The notes under the pieces are model-generated. The model was given only the letters and a program-made list of their open reading frames with translations. It was not told the DNA's origin and did no database searches. Below, piece after piece: positions 25,543 through 33,404 of a DNA stretch of 48,001 bases. How positions within the stretch are numbered: the first letter of the stretch is position 1; every line of letters starts with the position of its first letter. Source of the stretch: Caenibacillus caldisaponilyticus (GTDB lineage Bacteria; Bacillota; Bacilli; Bacillales; Sporolactobacillaceae); contig NZ_BDDQ01000019.1 of NCBI RefSeq assembly GCF_002003465.1, forward strand, positions 1-48,001, in the 5' to 3' direction. The translations under genes and the position numbers were made by a program.

Positions 25543-26133
25543 GTGAAGGCAACGAACCTTATTCATGTGCCGCTGATCCGGCAGTTGCCGGAATTGCCGC
25601 GCGGTTGTGAAGTGACGTCGCTCGCGATGATGCTCGCGCATGCGGGCATTCAAGCGGACAAAATGGAGCTGGCGGCGTCCATCCGGAAAGTGCCGTTTGA
25701 AGAGGACGGCTTGCGCGGCAACCTGTATGACGGTTTTGTCGGTGATATGTATTCATTTGAGACGGACGGCCTCGGCGTCTACGATGAACCGATCATCGAG
25801 CTCGCCCGCCGCTATCTGGGCGACCGCGTCGTCGTCTTGACGGGAAAGCCTTGGGAGGCCGTCGAAAAACAATTGGATAAGGAGCGTCCGGTGTGGGTCG
25901 TCGTCAATGAAGAATTCCGCCCGCTGCCCGAAAGCGACTGGCAAACTTGGCAAACCCGGCGCGGCGAATTAAAGGTCACCTACAAGGAGCATGCGGTCTT
26001 GGTCACGGGTTACGACGCCGACCATGTCTACTTTAACGATCCGCTTGCGGGCATTCAAAACCGGCGGGCTCCGAAAAAAGAATTCGTGGCGGCCTGGGAG
26101 CAATTCCATAACCAAGCGGTATCTTATGACTAA
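25543..26133 (+). CDS. C39-like (papain-fold) peptidase family protein, YvpB-like
   Basis: 196 residues from the GTG at 25543, placed about 7 bases after AAAGGAGAG; the earlier ATG at 25522 lies before the SD. The start HVPLIRQLPELPRGCEVTSLAMML carries the probable catalytic cysteine (residue 22). A histidine follows in YKEHAVLVTGYD and an aspartate in YFNDPLAG, the Cys-His-Asp order of the peptidase C39 family type 2 fold. There is no signal peptide, so the protein is cytoplasmic or leaderless. The target is unknown; no bacteriocin or ABC exporter genes are present. It stands alone between the SASP gene and fnr, with a strong terminator after it. Confidence 0.8.
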   Translation: MKATNLIHVPLIRQLPELPRGCEVTSLAMMLAHAGIQADKMELAASIRKVPFEEDGLRGNLYDGFVGDMYSFETDGLGVYDEPIIELARRYLGDRVVVLTGKPWEAVEKQLDKERPVWVVVNEEFRPLPESDWQTWQTRRGELKVTYKEHAVLVTGYDADHVYFNDPLAGIQNRRAPKKEFVAAWEQFHNQAVSYD

Positions 26134-26137
26134 AACC

Positions 26138-26178
26138 GACGGGCCGGCCGCCATTACGGCAACCGGCCCGTCCTTTTT
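26138..26178. terminator. Terminator between the C39-like gene and fnr
   Basis: GACGGGCCGG and CCGGCCCGTC form a 10-bp perfect stem around a 15-base loop. CTTTTT follows on the plus strand and GGTTTTAG on the minus, so it can serve both convergent genes. Confidence 0.88.
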
Positions 26179-26217
26179 CGCGTTTCGCTCGGAAAGACAT
26201 CCGGCATGGAAAATATC

Positions 26218-26940
26218 TTACAGTCGGCAAATCCCGAGCGGACATTCTTCGCAGTGGCAAATTTTTTTCAGATCGTCCATATTGATGATGCGGATCCGTC
26301 CGCGGTCGGTTTCGATTAAACCGTCCCGTTTAAATTGGGCGAGCGTGCGGTTGACGGTTTCGCGGGTCGCGCCGATCAAACGGGCAAAATCATTGTTCGT
26401 AAATTTTCTCATGATCAGATAGCCGCGGTCATCTTTGATCCCGTACGTGTTGCTCGCCCTGATCAACACCGAAGCGAGCGCGCCGTTTTTTCCGTTGAAC
26501 GTGAGATCGCGCAATTTTAACTGGGTGTAACGGTGCATGTGCGTCAACCACGAAGCGTATTGGACCGCCAATTCACCATACTGGTAAATCAACCATTCCA
26601 AATCTTGTTTTTGGATGACGCCCAGCTTCACGTCATCCAACGCTTCGGCCGTAAAAATGCAGCGTTGGTCATGATCAAGGTCGATTTCTCCGAAGAAGTC
26701 CCCCGCAAAGAAATAATAAAGCACAAGGTCAGACCCGTCTTCGCTCGTCTTGGTGAGCTTGACCGTTCCTTCTTTGGTATAATAAAATTTGTCCGCCGGA
26801 TCGCCTTCGATATAGATGGTCGATCCTGCCGGAAATTCTTTATAAGTCATGACGCTTTCCAATTTTTCCAGGCAATCGTCGGTAAAAATCCGACAGTTTT
26901 GCTTTGCCGTCATGGCATCCAAAGGCATGGCCGCACCCAT
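26218..26940 (-). CDS. fnr: Oxygen-sensing regulator Fnr with C-terminal Fe-S cysteines
   Basis: 240 residues from the ATG at 26940, 8 bases from AAGGAGG; the upstream extension to 27066 is not supported. The cyclic-nucleotide-like beta-roll covers about 15-120, the dimer helix about 120-145, and the helix-turn-helix contains NDFARLIGATRETVNRTL. The C-terminus has cysteines at 228, 230, 233 and 238 (CEECPLGIC). B. subtilis Fnr is known to hold a [4Fe-4S] cluster with exactly this C-terminal CxxCxxxxC arrangement plus an aspartate; D145 here is near the expected place. The cluster is lost in oxygen, so the protein activates genes anaerobically at TGTGA-N6-TCACA sites, two of which lie before qox. 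Confidence 0.88.
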   Translation of the reverse strand: MGAAMPLDAMTAKQNCRIFTDDCLEKLESVMTYKEFPAGSTIYIEGDPADKFYYTKEGTVKLTKTSEDGSDLVLYYFFAGDFFGEIDLDHDQRCIFTAEALDDVKLGVIQKQDLEWLIYQYGELAVQYASWLTHMHRYTQLKLRDLTFNGKNGALASVLIRASNTYGIKDDRGYLIMRKFTNNDFARLIGATRETVNRTLAQFKRDGLIETDRGRIRIINMDDLKKICHCEECPLGICRL

Positions 26941-27196
26941 TTTAACAACCTCCTTCAATCTTTCGTTACACATCTGTCGTCGCCCCAACGCGATCAATCG
27001 TTGGGTATTCCGCGATTTTGCCGAATCCAGCGGATTCAATCCGCCGCCCTGACTCAAGCGGCTCAAAACACGACGAAGGAGAACAACGATGAATGTTACG
27101 GACCCACCCGTTTTCGTGCGATGCCTTTTTGCGTCTCAATAATGGAAAGTAGGAGCCAAGAACGTTAAAACGATGAACGGCATCACCTACAGGCGC

Positions 27197-27655
27197 TTAA
27201 GATCCGCCGCCGTCGAAGTTGGCGTGAAAGTAAGGCTTCAGTTCCATCAACTTGTCTTCCGGCAAGGTGTCCTGAATCATTTGGAAAAGATGGCGCTCTT
27301 CTTTTCTGACATGGGCTTCCAACAATTCGCCCAACTCGCGCATGCGTCCAATGGGCGGTTCACCGCTGCCGATAACCTCCGTTACGAGCGCGCGGATTTT
27401 GACGTGTTCAAGCAAGTTCTCCTTGATGTCCTCCCGGTCCACATCCGCATGCTGTGCATAAGCGGGCCATAATATTTCTTCTTCTTCGCGAAAATGCGCA
27501 TTCCCGCCGTTTTCCCAAAACGCTCTCAACTTTTGAACGACCTCTTGAGGAGTCCCCATGCTTTGTTCCGTGCCGACCCGCTTCAGTTCCAACGCTCTAG
27601 CGAGAGCGTGGTGGTGATGATGGGAAAGCGGAACAAGCGCGTCGTGCCTTTTCAT
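27197..27655 (-). CDS. Hemerythrin HHE-domain protein
   Basis: 152 residues from the ATG at 27655, 7 bases from AAGGAGG. Iron-binding side chains expected of the HHE fold are visible: the cluster LSHHHHHALARALE near the start, GNAHFREEEEILWP, LLEHVKIR and LLEAHVRKEERHLF. Such cytoplasmic hemerythrin-like proteins bind oxygen or nitric oxide at a di-iron site or take part in repair of iron centres, and are often controlled by Fnr-type regulators. The gene follows crp by 44 bases on the same strand, so the two are probably one operon; fnr comes 256 bases later. The specific role is inference. Confidence 0.85.
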   Translation of the reverse strand: MKRHDALVPLSHHHHHALARALELKRVGTEQSMGTPQEVVQKLRAFWENGGNAHFREEEEILWPAYAQHADVDREDIKENLLEHVKIRALVTEVIGSGEPPIGRMRELGELLEAHVRKEERHLFQMIQDTLPEDKLMELKPYFHANFDGGGS

Positions 27656-27699
27656 GAAAACGGCCTCCTTCCAAGTCAAAAGGCCTTGGCCTTCAGACT

Positions 27700-28380
27700 C
27701 TACACCGTGCCGCGCAAGCGCTCGATATCCAAAATCGCGATGGACTGTCGGTCGGACTTCAGAAGGTTTTCCTTCTTCAGACGGTTAAAAATGCGGTTGA
27801 TCGACTCGCGCGACGCTCCGACCATGTTGGCAAAATCTTGATGGGTGATCGGCATCTCAATGACGAGCGCACCCTCTTTTTGTTTTCCGGACTCTTCCGC
27901 CAGCCGCAACAGGTTGTGGACGACGCGCTCATAGACGTCATCCGAGATCAACTCTTGGAGGCGCTGTTGTAACGCCATCATCTTTCGCCCCATGATTTTC
28001 ATGAGCTTCATGGCGATTTGCGGCGATTCCAAGATGATCCGTTCAAAATCGTCCAAGCGGATGTTCAGCAAGGTCGCTTGCTGAATCGCTTCCGCCGATG
28101 CGGGATAAGGCCCGTCATCAAAAAAGCCGATGTGCGGAAACATTTCGCCTTCCTTCAAGAGATTGATGACTTGCTCATCACCGTCTTCGTCCACCTTAAA
28201 GATCTTTACCGATCCGGAACAGATGAAGTAGACGGCTTCCCGCGGTTCCCCTTCCATGAACACCAATTGTTTGCGCGCATAACGTCGTTCGGTCGCGATC
28301 TCTGCCAAGCGTGTCCGCTCATCCTCGTTCAATTCGGAGAAAAGCGGAACCCGCTTTAGAAATTCAACGATTTCCTTCAT
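27700..28380 (-). CDS. Crp/Fnr-family transcriptional regulator
   Basis: 226 residues. The beta-roll includes LVFMEGEPREAVYFICSGSVKIFKV and LLKEGEMFPHIGFFDDGPY. The dimer helix follows, then a winged helix-turn-helix with HQDFANMVGASRESINRIFNRLKKENLL. There is no cysteine cluster at either end, so it is not an Fe-S FNR; the effector is unknown. Its recognition helix (SRESINR) is almost that of the neighbouring Fnr (TRETVNR), so the two may read the same TGTGA-type sites. A good sigma-A promoter lies at 28425-28452, and the hemerythrin gene follows closely. Confidence 0.85.
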   Translation of the reverse strand: MKEIVEFLKRVPLFSELNEDERTRLAEIATERRYARKQLVFMEGEPREAVYFICSGSVKIFKVDEDGDEQVINLLKEGEMFPHIGFFDDGPYPASAEAIQQATLLNIRLDDFERIILESPQIAMKLMKIMGRKMMALQQRLQELISDDVYERVVHNLLRLAEESGKQKEGALVIEMPITHQDFANMVGASRESINRIFNRLKKENLLKSDRQSIAILDIERLRGTV

Positions 28381-28424
28381 TATTTTTATCGCCCCCGGCG
28401 AACCGCGTGTTTCCTTCTACCTAT

Positions 28425-28452
28425 AGTATAAACCACCGGAGGCGACAGACAA
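28425..28452 (-). promoter_or_regulatory. Sigma-A promoter of the crp-hemerythrin unit
   Basis: On the minus strand TTGTCT (28452-28447) and TATACT (28430-28425) are separated by 16 bases. The start codon lies 45 bases downstream of the -10. Confidence 0.7.
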
Positions 28453-28558
28453 TCGGATTGAAGAAAACGACATAAATTGGTCAAAAAAGCGTGAAATCGA
28501 TCATATCAAACGACGGCGGAAAGCGCTTAACGGAGAAATCGCGGCCTCCCCAATGCCG

Positions 28559-28798
28559 TCAATCTCTATGAAAAAAGTCGCGGTTGAGCTGGATGAAGCG
28601 CTTTTCGTCTTCCGGCACTTCCTCTTCAGGATAAATGGCCGCCTCCGGACAAACCGCTTCGCATGCGCCGCAATCGATGCATACATCCGGATCAATAAAA
28701 AACATCTCTTCGCCCTCCTGAATGCAATCGACCGGGCACACCTGCGCGCATTCGCCGACTTTTTTTCCGATGCACGACGATGTGATGACATAAGCCAA
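28559..28798 (-). CDS. Ferredoxin, 7Fe/8Fe bacterial type
   Basis: 79 residues from a TTG at 28798, chosen because GAAGGAGG lies 8 bases upstream and the product then begins AYVITSSCIG, the usual start of this family. The first cluster motif is C9-x7-C17-x3-C21-P-x2-C25 and the second is CIDCGACEAVCP; the spacing of the first suggests a [3Fe-4S] plus [4Fe-4S] ferredoxin, as in thermophilic Bacillus proteins. The C-terminus is acidic (YPEEEVPEDEKRF). It carries low-potential electrons in the cytoplasm. It is a single gene between crp and the small gene at 29044. Confidence 0.92.
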   Translation of the reverse strand: MAYVITSSCIGKKVGECAQVCPVDCIQEGEEMFFIDPDVCIDCGACEAVCPEAAIYPEEEVPEDEKRFIQLNRDFFHRD

Positions 28799-29043
28799 GG
28801 CGCATTCCTCCTTCCCCATTTGTCTCATCCAAGGTTCAAAAGAAAGTTCTCCATCACTTGCGATGGACGGTACGGCGCAAGAGGCCGCCCGATTTATCGC
28901 AGAGAATCCCCTTCCCGCCTATCGCGTTCAGTAAAGGTTTTCCCTAACTTTCGCCACATCCATGCCGGTTTCACCATGTGTCGGCGTGCTTCCGGAATCC
29001 TCCGCCGTCCCGGTGCTGTTCCGGAAGCGGAAGTCGGTTGCGT

Positions 29044-29190
29044 TTATTTTGACCGCTGTTTCTTTTTTTCATCAGCGAATGTCAGCAAACGCTCGATGGA
29101 CCGCTCAAGTTCATCCAAGCGGTTTAAAACCGGTCGGATCGCCTCTTCGAGCATGTTTTTTAACCTTTCTTGGCGATCTTCGTTGTTCAT
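29044..29190 (-). CDS. 48-residue coiled-coil protein, unrecognised
   Basis: An ATG at 29190 follows a perfect AAAGGAGG at 8 bases. The frame encodes MNNEDRQERLKNMLEEAIRP, then VLNRLDELERSIERLLTFAD, then EKKKQRSK and a TAA stop. Heptad spacing of Leu/Ile/Val residues predicts one long amphipathic helix or short coiled coil. Residues are highly charged and there is no membrane segment. It is divergent from qoxA, and the nearer FNR/CRP box (29249-29264) lies 59 bases upstream of its start, so it may share redox control. It is short enough to be missed by automatic annotation. I do not recognise the family. Confidence 0.7.
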   Translation of the reverse strand: MNNEDRQERLKNMLEEAIRPVLNRLDELERSIERLLTFADEKKKQRSK

Positions 29191-29248
29191 AAACAGCCTC
29201 CTTTCCGGGACGCTTACTTATATCTTAAAAGCACGCGCCCGGCGAAAA

Positions 29249-29264
29249 TGTGATCCCTATCACA
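29249..29264. promoter_or_regulatory. FNR/CRP-type operator 1
   Basis: TGTGATCCCTATCACA is a perfect TGTGA-N6-TCACA palindrome, the consensus for B. subtilis Fnr and CRP-type proteins. It lies between the small gene (start 29190, minus) and qoxA (start 29473, plus). Confidence 0.8.
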
Positions 29265-29367
29265 TTCACCAAATCCGCGGCCGTCAATGGCAAGCATGGC
29301 GCCGGACGGCGGATCTTTTGAACAAAATATGGCCTTCTTGTGAAACGTCTGTGAACAATACACGATA

Positions 29368-29383
29368 TGTGACATTTCTCACA
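29368..29383. promoter_or_regulatory. FNR/CRP-type operator 2
   Basis: TGTGACATTTCTCACA is a second perfect TGTGA-N6-TCACA site, with flanks that extend each arm by three bases (ATA on the left, TAT on the right). It is centred about 97 bases before the qoxA start codon. A further half site (TGTGAACAATACAC) lies just upstream. Confidence 0.85.
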
Positions 29384-29426
29384 TATTCGGGTCGCGGCGG
29401 GCGATTAAAATGTGTGTGTAGTAAAA

Positions 29427-29451
29427 AAAGTTGTTTTTTGATAACAACTTT
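29427..29451 (+). promoter_or_regulatory. Hairpin in the qoxA leader
   Basis: AAAGTTGTT (29427-29435) and AACAACTTT (29443-29451) pair over 9 bp around a 7-base loop. The structure ends 8 bases before the AAAGGAGA ribosome binding site. It may affect mRNA stability or ribosome access. Confidence 0.5.
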
Positions 29452-29472
29452 CATTCGGAAAGGAGAGTTAAC

Positions 29473-30375
29473 ATGAAGTCAAGGTGGTGGAAGGGACTCA
29501 TTCTCGGCGCTTTCAGCTTGTTCGCCTTAACCGGCTGCAGCGAAAAGTACCCGGTCCTTCATCCTGTCGGTCCCGTCGGCGAACAAGAACTCTTTCTTAT
29601 TAAATTCTCGACCTTGTTAGCCGCCATTGTCGTTATTCCCGTTATCGCACTGTTAATTTTCATCGTCTACCGTTACCGGGATAAACCGGACAACCAAGCG
29701 CCGTATCAACCGGAATGGTCGGAAAGCAAAACGCTTGAATTCGTCTGGTGGGCGATACCGATCCTCATCATCGGTATTCTCGGAGCCGTCACGGCAAAAC
29801 AAACCTTCGCGCTCACCCATCCGCCGAAAAATAGTGGCGAACCGTTGACGATTCAAGTGACGTCCCTCGATTGGAAATGGGTGTTCATGTACCCGGATCA
29901 ACATATCGCGACGGTCAATTACGCGGAAATTCCCGCCGGTCGTCCGATCCAATTCGTCTTGACCGCGGACGCTCCGATGAACTCGTTCTGGGTTCCCGCG
30001 CTTGGCGGCCAAGAATATGCGATGCCCGGAATGGCGATGCGCCTCTGGCTGCAAGCCGATAAAACGGGAACATTCGAAGGCAAAGGCGCCAACTTTACCG
30101 GCAAGGGCTTTGCCCACATGACTTTTGACGTTAAGTCCGTAAATGAAAGCGACTTCAATAAATGGGTCGCTGACGTGAAAAAATCGGCGCCCGCCCTCAC
30201 GAAAGACGGCTATAAAGAACTCCGGAAACCGAGCGTGATGGGCAAAAAATCGTTCTCCAGCTATCCGAAAGACCTGTTCATGGACACCGTCATGAAAAAC
30301 GGCGGAAAATACATGAACAACCATTGGATGATGATGGACCAACAAGAAAAACAAATGGATCATCACGACCATTAA
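29473..30375 (+). CDS. qoxA: Quinol oxidase aa3-type subunit II
   Basis: 300 residues from the ATG at 29473 (SD AAAGGAGA). The signal peptide ends in LFALTGC, a lipobox. Two transmembrane helices follow (about 42-65 and 84-106), then a cupredoxin-like domain. The CuA ligands of cytochrome c oxidases are absent: the region around NSFWVPALGGQEYAMPGM has no cysteine pair. The enzyme therefore accepts electrons from menaquinol, not cytochrome c. The C-terminus is unusually rich in Met and His (NHWMMMDQQEKQMDHHDH), a possible metal-binding tail. It opens the qoxABCD operon behind two FNR/CRP boxes. Confidence 0.93.
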   Translation: MKSRWWKGLILGAFSLFALTGCSEKYPVLHPVGPVGEQELFLIKFSTLLAAIVVIPVIALLIFIVYRYRDKPDNQAPYQPEWSESKTLEFVWWAIPILIIGILGAVTAKQTFALTHPPKNSGEPLTIQVTSLDWKWVFMYPDQHIATVNYAEIPAGRPIQFVLTADAPMNSFWVPALGGQEYAMPGMAMRLWLQADKTGTFEGKGANFTGKGFAHMTFDVKSVNESDFNKWVADVKKSAPALTKDGYKELRKPSVMGKKSFSSYPKDLFMDTVMKNGGKYMNNHWMMMDQQEKQMDHHDH

Positions 30376-30397
30376 CCCACGGAAAGAGGGGGTAAAG

Positions 30398-32365
30398 ATG
30401 TTAGAAAGCTTGAAGGAATTCGCCGGCCATTTTTTCGTCACCGGTGAACCGTTGATTTATATGTCAGACGTCGCGATCGTCGTCGTCTCGCTGGCGATCG
30501 TATTCACGCTGACCTATCTGAAAAAATGGAAATGGCTTTGGAAAGAATGGCTGACGACCGTCGACCATAAAAAAATCGGCATTATGTACTTGATCTCGGC
30601 GCTTCTCATGCTGTTCCGCGGCGGCGTCGACGCCTTGCTCATGCGGACGCAGCTCGCCTTGCCGAACCTGCATTTTCTCGATCCGCAGCACTACAACGAA
30701 ATCTTTACGACGCACGGCACGATCATGATCTTGTTCATGGCGATGCCGTTCCTGTTCGCTCTGTTTAACATCGTCGTGCCGTTGCAAATCGGCGCGCGCG
30801 ACGTCGCGTTCCCCTATTTGAACGCGATCAGCTTCTGGCTCTTTTTCTTCGGCGCCTTGCTGTTCAACCTGTCGTTTGTCATCGGCGGTTCGCCGGACGC
30901 CGGCTGGGTCAGCTATCCGCCGTTGACGGAATTGGCGACGGATCCGGGGCCCGGCGAAAACTTCTATCTCTTGTCGCTGCAAATTTCCGGCATCGGCAGC
31001 ATCGCAACCGGGATCAACTTTATTGTGACGATCCTGAAAATGCGCGCTCCCGGCATGACGTTGATGAAAATGCCGCTTTTCAGCTGGTCGGTGCTTGCCA
31101 GCTGCATCATTATCGTCTTCGCGTTCCCGGCTTTGACGGTCGCGCTCGCTTTGCTCATGTTCGACCGCCTTTTCGGTACGCACTTCTTCACGATGCTGCA
31201 CGGCGGCAACCCGATGATGTACATCAACCTGTTCTGGGTTTGGGGGCACCCCGAAGTGTACATTGCCGTCCTGCCGGCCTTCGGCGTCATCTCGGAAGTC
31301 GTCGCGACCTTTTCCCGGAAAAGCGTGTTTGGATATAAATCGATGGTCGCGGCGCTCATGGTGATCACGGTCATCAACTATCTCGTTTGGGCGCACCACT
31401 TCTTCACCATGGGGGCGAGCGCTGGCGTCAACGCTTACTTCGCCGTGGCGACCATGCTCGTCGGCATTCCGACCGGCGTAAAAGTGTTCAACTGGCTGTT
31501 TACGATGTTCAGAGGACGGATTCGACTGACTCTGCCGATGCTCTGGGCGATCGCTTTCATCCCATGCTTTGCGATCGGCGGCGCGACCGGGGTCATGCTC
31601 GCTGCGGCTCCGGCGGACTACCAATATCACAACAGCTTTTTCTTGATCGCCCACTTCCATCAAACCTTGATCGGCGGCGTCGTCTTCGGTTTGCTCGCCG
31701 GCCTCTATTACTGGTGGCCGAAAATGTTCGGCTTCATTCTTGACGAACGGTTGGGTAAATGGGCGTTCTGGTTCTTCAACATCGGTTTCTACGTCTGCTT
31801 CATGCCGATGTACGCCTTAGGTTTCATGGGCATGACGCGCCGCGTTTACACGTATCCGGCGGAAACCGGCTGGACCGGATTAAACTTCGTTTCGACAATC
31901 GGCGCTTATCTCATGGGCATTGGTTTCCTGCTCATCGTCGCTCAAGTGCTCTACAGCATCAAATACGGCAAACGGGATGTCACGGGCGATCCGTGGGACG
32001 GACGCACCTTGGAATGGGCGCTGCCGTCGCCGGTTCCGCATTATAACTTCGCCCGCATTCCGGAAGTCTCGGAGCTGGATGCGTGGTGGCACATGAAACA
32101 AAACGGCGAAACGCTGGCCGCTCAAAACAAAAAAGCGCCGCTTGAACCGATTCACATGCCGAAAAACACCGGCCGTCCCTTCATCATGGGCGTCTTCTTC
32201 TTCATCGCCGGCTTCGGCTTCGTCTTCAACTGGTTCTGGATGGGGGCGATCGGCCTCATCGGCGTCGTCATCACGCTCATCGCCCGTTCGCAAGAAAGGG
32301 ATACCGAGTATGAAATTCCCGCTGAAGAAATCCGGCGGACCGAGTCCGCTTTAGGGAGGTTGTAA
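30398..32365 (+). CDS. qoxB: Quinol oxidase aa3-type subunit I
   Basis: 655 residues, SD AAAGAGGGGG. A haem-copper oxidase catalytic subunit with about 14-15 transmembrane helices. Conserved sites include TTHGTIMILF (haem a ligand), WVWGHPEVYIAVLPAFG (CuB histidine and cross-linked tyrosine), VWAHHFFTMG (two CuB histidines) and the C-terminal haem-ligand region HNSFFLIAHFHQTLIGG. The extra N- and C-terminal helices and the length are typical of QoxB rather than CtaD. It reduces oxygen to water, coupled to proton pumping. It starts 22 bases after qoxA. Confidence 0.97.
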   Translation: MLESLKEFAGHFFVTGEPLIYMSDVAIVVVSLAIVFTLTYLKKWKWLWKEWLTTVDHKKIGIMYLISALLMLFRGGVDALLMRTQLALPNLHFLDPQHYNEIFTTHGTIMILFMAMPFLFALFNIVVPLQIGARDVAFPYLNAISFWLFFFGALLFNLSFVIGGSPDAGWVSYPPLTELATDPGPGENFYLLSLQISGIGSIATGINFIVTILKMRAPGMTLMKMPLFSWSVLASCIIIVFAFPALTVALALLMFDRLFGTHFFTMLHGGNPMMYINLFWVWGHPEVYIAVLPAFGVISEVVATFSRKSVFGYKSMVAALMVITVINYLVWAHHFFTMGASAGVNAYFAVATMLVGIPTGVKVFNWLFTMFRGRIRLTLPMLWAIAFIPCFAIGGATGVMLAAAPADYQYHNSFFLIAHFHQTLIGGVVFGLLAGLYYWWPKMFGFILDERLGKWAFWFFNIGFYVCFMPMYALGFMGMTRRVYTYPAETGWTGLNFVSTIGAYLMGIGFLLIVAQVLYSIKYGKRDVTGDPWDGRTLEWALPSPVPHYNFARIPEVSELDAWWHMKQNGETLAAQNKKAPLEPIHMPKNTGRPFIMGVFFFIAGFGFVFNWFWMGAIGLIGVVITLIARSQERDTEYEIPAEEIRRTESALGRL

Positions 32366-32367
32366 CC

Positions 32368-33003
32368 GTGACGACCGTAGCTGAAAAACGTCCGACGAAC
32401 GCCGGCCACGACGGCGGCCGGCTTCCGTTGGAATATACGCGGCACGAAGGTCCGTTAAATATTCTCGGCTTTTGGATTTTTCTCGCCACGGACGTCGTTC
32501 TGTTCGCCAGTTTGTTCGCCACCTACTTCGTATTAAGGACGCACGTCGACGGCGGTCCGACCGATAAGGAGCTGTTCGGCATCAGCGGCTTCACCATCGA
32601 AACGGTGTTGCTTTTGACGAGCAGTTTCACCGGAAGCTTAGCGGTCTATGCCATGCGGAACGGCAACAAAAAACGCCTGCTCGGCTGGTTGATCGTCACG
32701 CTCCTTCTCGGGATCGCCTTTGTGGGCTATGAATTGCATGAGTTTCTGGATTATGCGGCCGAAGGCGCGACAATGCAGCGCAGCGCTTTCCTGTCGGCAT
32801 TCTTTACGCTCGTCGGCACGCACGGGGCGCACGTCACGTTCGGCATCATCTGGATGGCTTCGATCATCGTGCAAATCGCCCGCTACGGCATCGACGCGAT
32901 CAACGCGCGCAAAACGTTTATCGTCAGCCTTTATTGGCACTTCCTGGATATCATCTGGATCTTCATCTTTACGACCGTCTACATGATGGGGGTGGTCTCA
33001 TGA
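32368..33003 (+). CDS. qoxC: Quinol oxidase aa3-type subunit III
   Basis: 211 residues from a GTG two bases after the qoxB stop, with GGGAGGTTG as SD. Five or more hydrophobic helices contain the subunit III text ILGFWIFLATDVVLFASLFATYFVL, LLTSSFTGSLAVYAM and SLYWHFLDIIWIFIFTTVYMMG. The protein stabilises the catalytic subunit and its proton uptake path. It overlaps qoxD by the ATGA motif, so the two are coupled. Confidence 0.95.
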   Translation: MTTVAEKRPTNAGHDGGRLPLEYTRHEGPLNILGFWIFLATDVVLFASLFATYFVLRTHVDGGPTDKELFGISGFTIETVLLLTSSFTGSLAVYAMRNGNKKRLLGWLIVTLLLGIAFVGYELHEFLDYAAEGATMQRSAFLSAFFTLVGTHGAHVTFGIIWMASIIVQIARYGIDAINARKTFIVSLYWHFLDIIWIFIFTTVYMMGVVS

Positions 33004-33323
33004 CCAACGGCCGCATGCAAGAAGGCAAACACGCGCCGCTCATCCCGATGAAAAACTTTGTCGGGTACCTTTTATCGCTCGTCTTGACGTTTGCGGCGCT
33101 CGCGCTCGGCATGGCGCACGTCTTGTCCTTCGGCGCCGTCATGCTGATCATGTTGCTGCTCGCGGTGTTGCAGGTCGTCGTTCAGCTCATCTTTTTCATG
33201 CACTTTACGGAGTCGGACGGCCCGCGCTATCACATCGTCGGTCTCGCGCTCGGCGCGTTCTTTGCCCTCTGTGTCATCTTCGGTTCCATTTGGATCATGA
33301 CGTTTAACTCGCAAGTGCATTAA
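33000..33323 (+). CDS. qoxD: Quinol oxidase aa3-type subunit IV
   Basis: 107 residues from the ATG at 33000 that overlaps the qoxC stop. Three hydrophobic helices, with VQLIFFMHFTESDGPRYH between the second and third, match subunit IV of aa3-600 and bo-type oxidases. It helps assembly of the complex. The operon ends at the terminator after it. Confidence 0.95.
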   Translation: MTNGRMQEGKHAPLIPMKNFVGYLLSLVLTFAALALGMAHVLSFGAVMLIMLLLAVLQVVVQLIFFMHFTESDGPRYHIVGLALGAFFALCVIFGSIWIMTFNSQVH

Positions 33324-33350
33324 TCTTCACGGCAAGGCTTCGTCGGCGGT

Positions 33351-33378
33351 GGCGCCTCGAAAGGCGCCCCCCTTTTTT
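33351..33378 (+). terminator. Terminator between qoxD and ctaB
   Basis: GGCGCCT and AGGCGCC pair around CGAA, followed by CCCCTTTTTT. ctaB transcription may depend on partial read-through or its own promoter; no obvious promoter is seen in the 27 bases left before its SD. Confidence 0.8.
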
Positions 33379-33404
33379 AAAAGGTATGAAAGGAGGTTGT
33401 TCGC

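Noticed and set aside
27090-27146. 17-codon plus-strand frame with a GGAG SD between fnr and the hemerythrin gene
   Set aside because: Too short and compositionally featureless to separate from chance; it lies in the probable fnr promoter region.
29473-30375. Cytochrome c oxidase subunit II (CtaC) as the identity of the first oxidase gene
   Set aside because: The CuA cysteine pair and the associated ligands are absent, and no cytochrome c domain is fused. The gene set matches quinol oxidase qoxABCD.
30464-31663. 399-codon open frame antisense to qoxB
   Set aside because: Its product is a monotonous Asp/Glu/Arg/His/Gln string, the usual mirror of a G+C-rich membrane-protein gene. qoxB on the other strand is certain.
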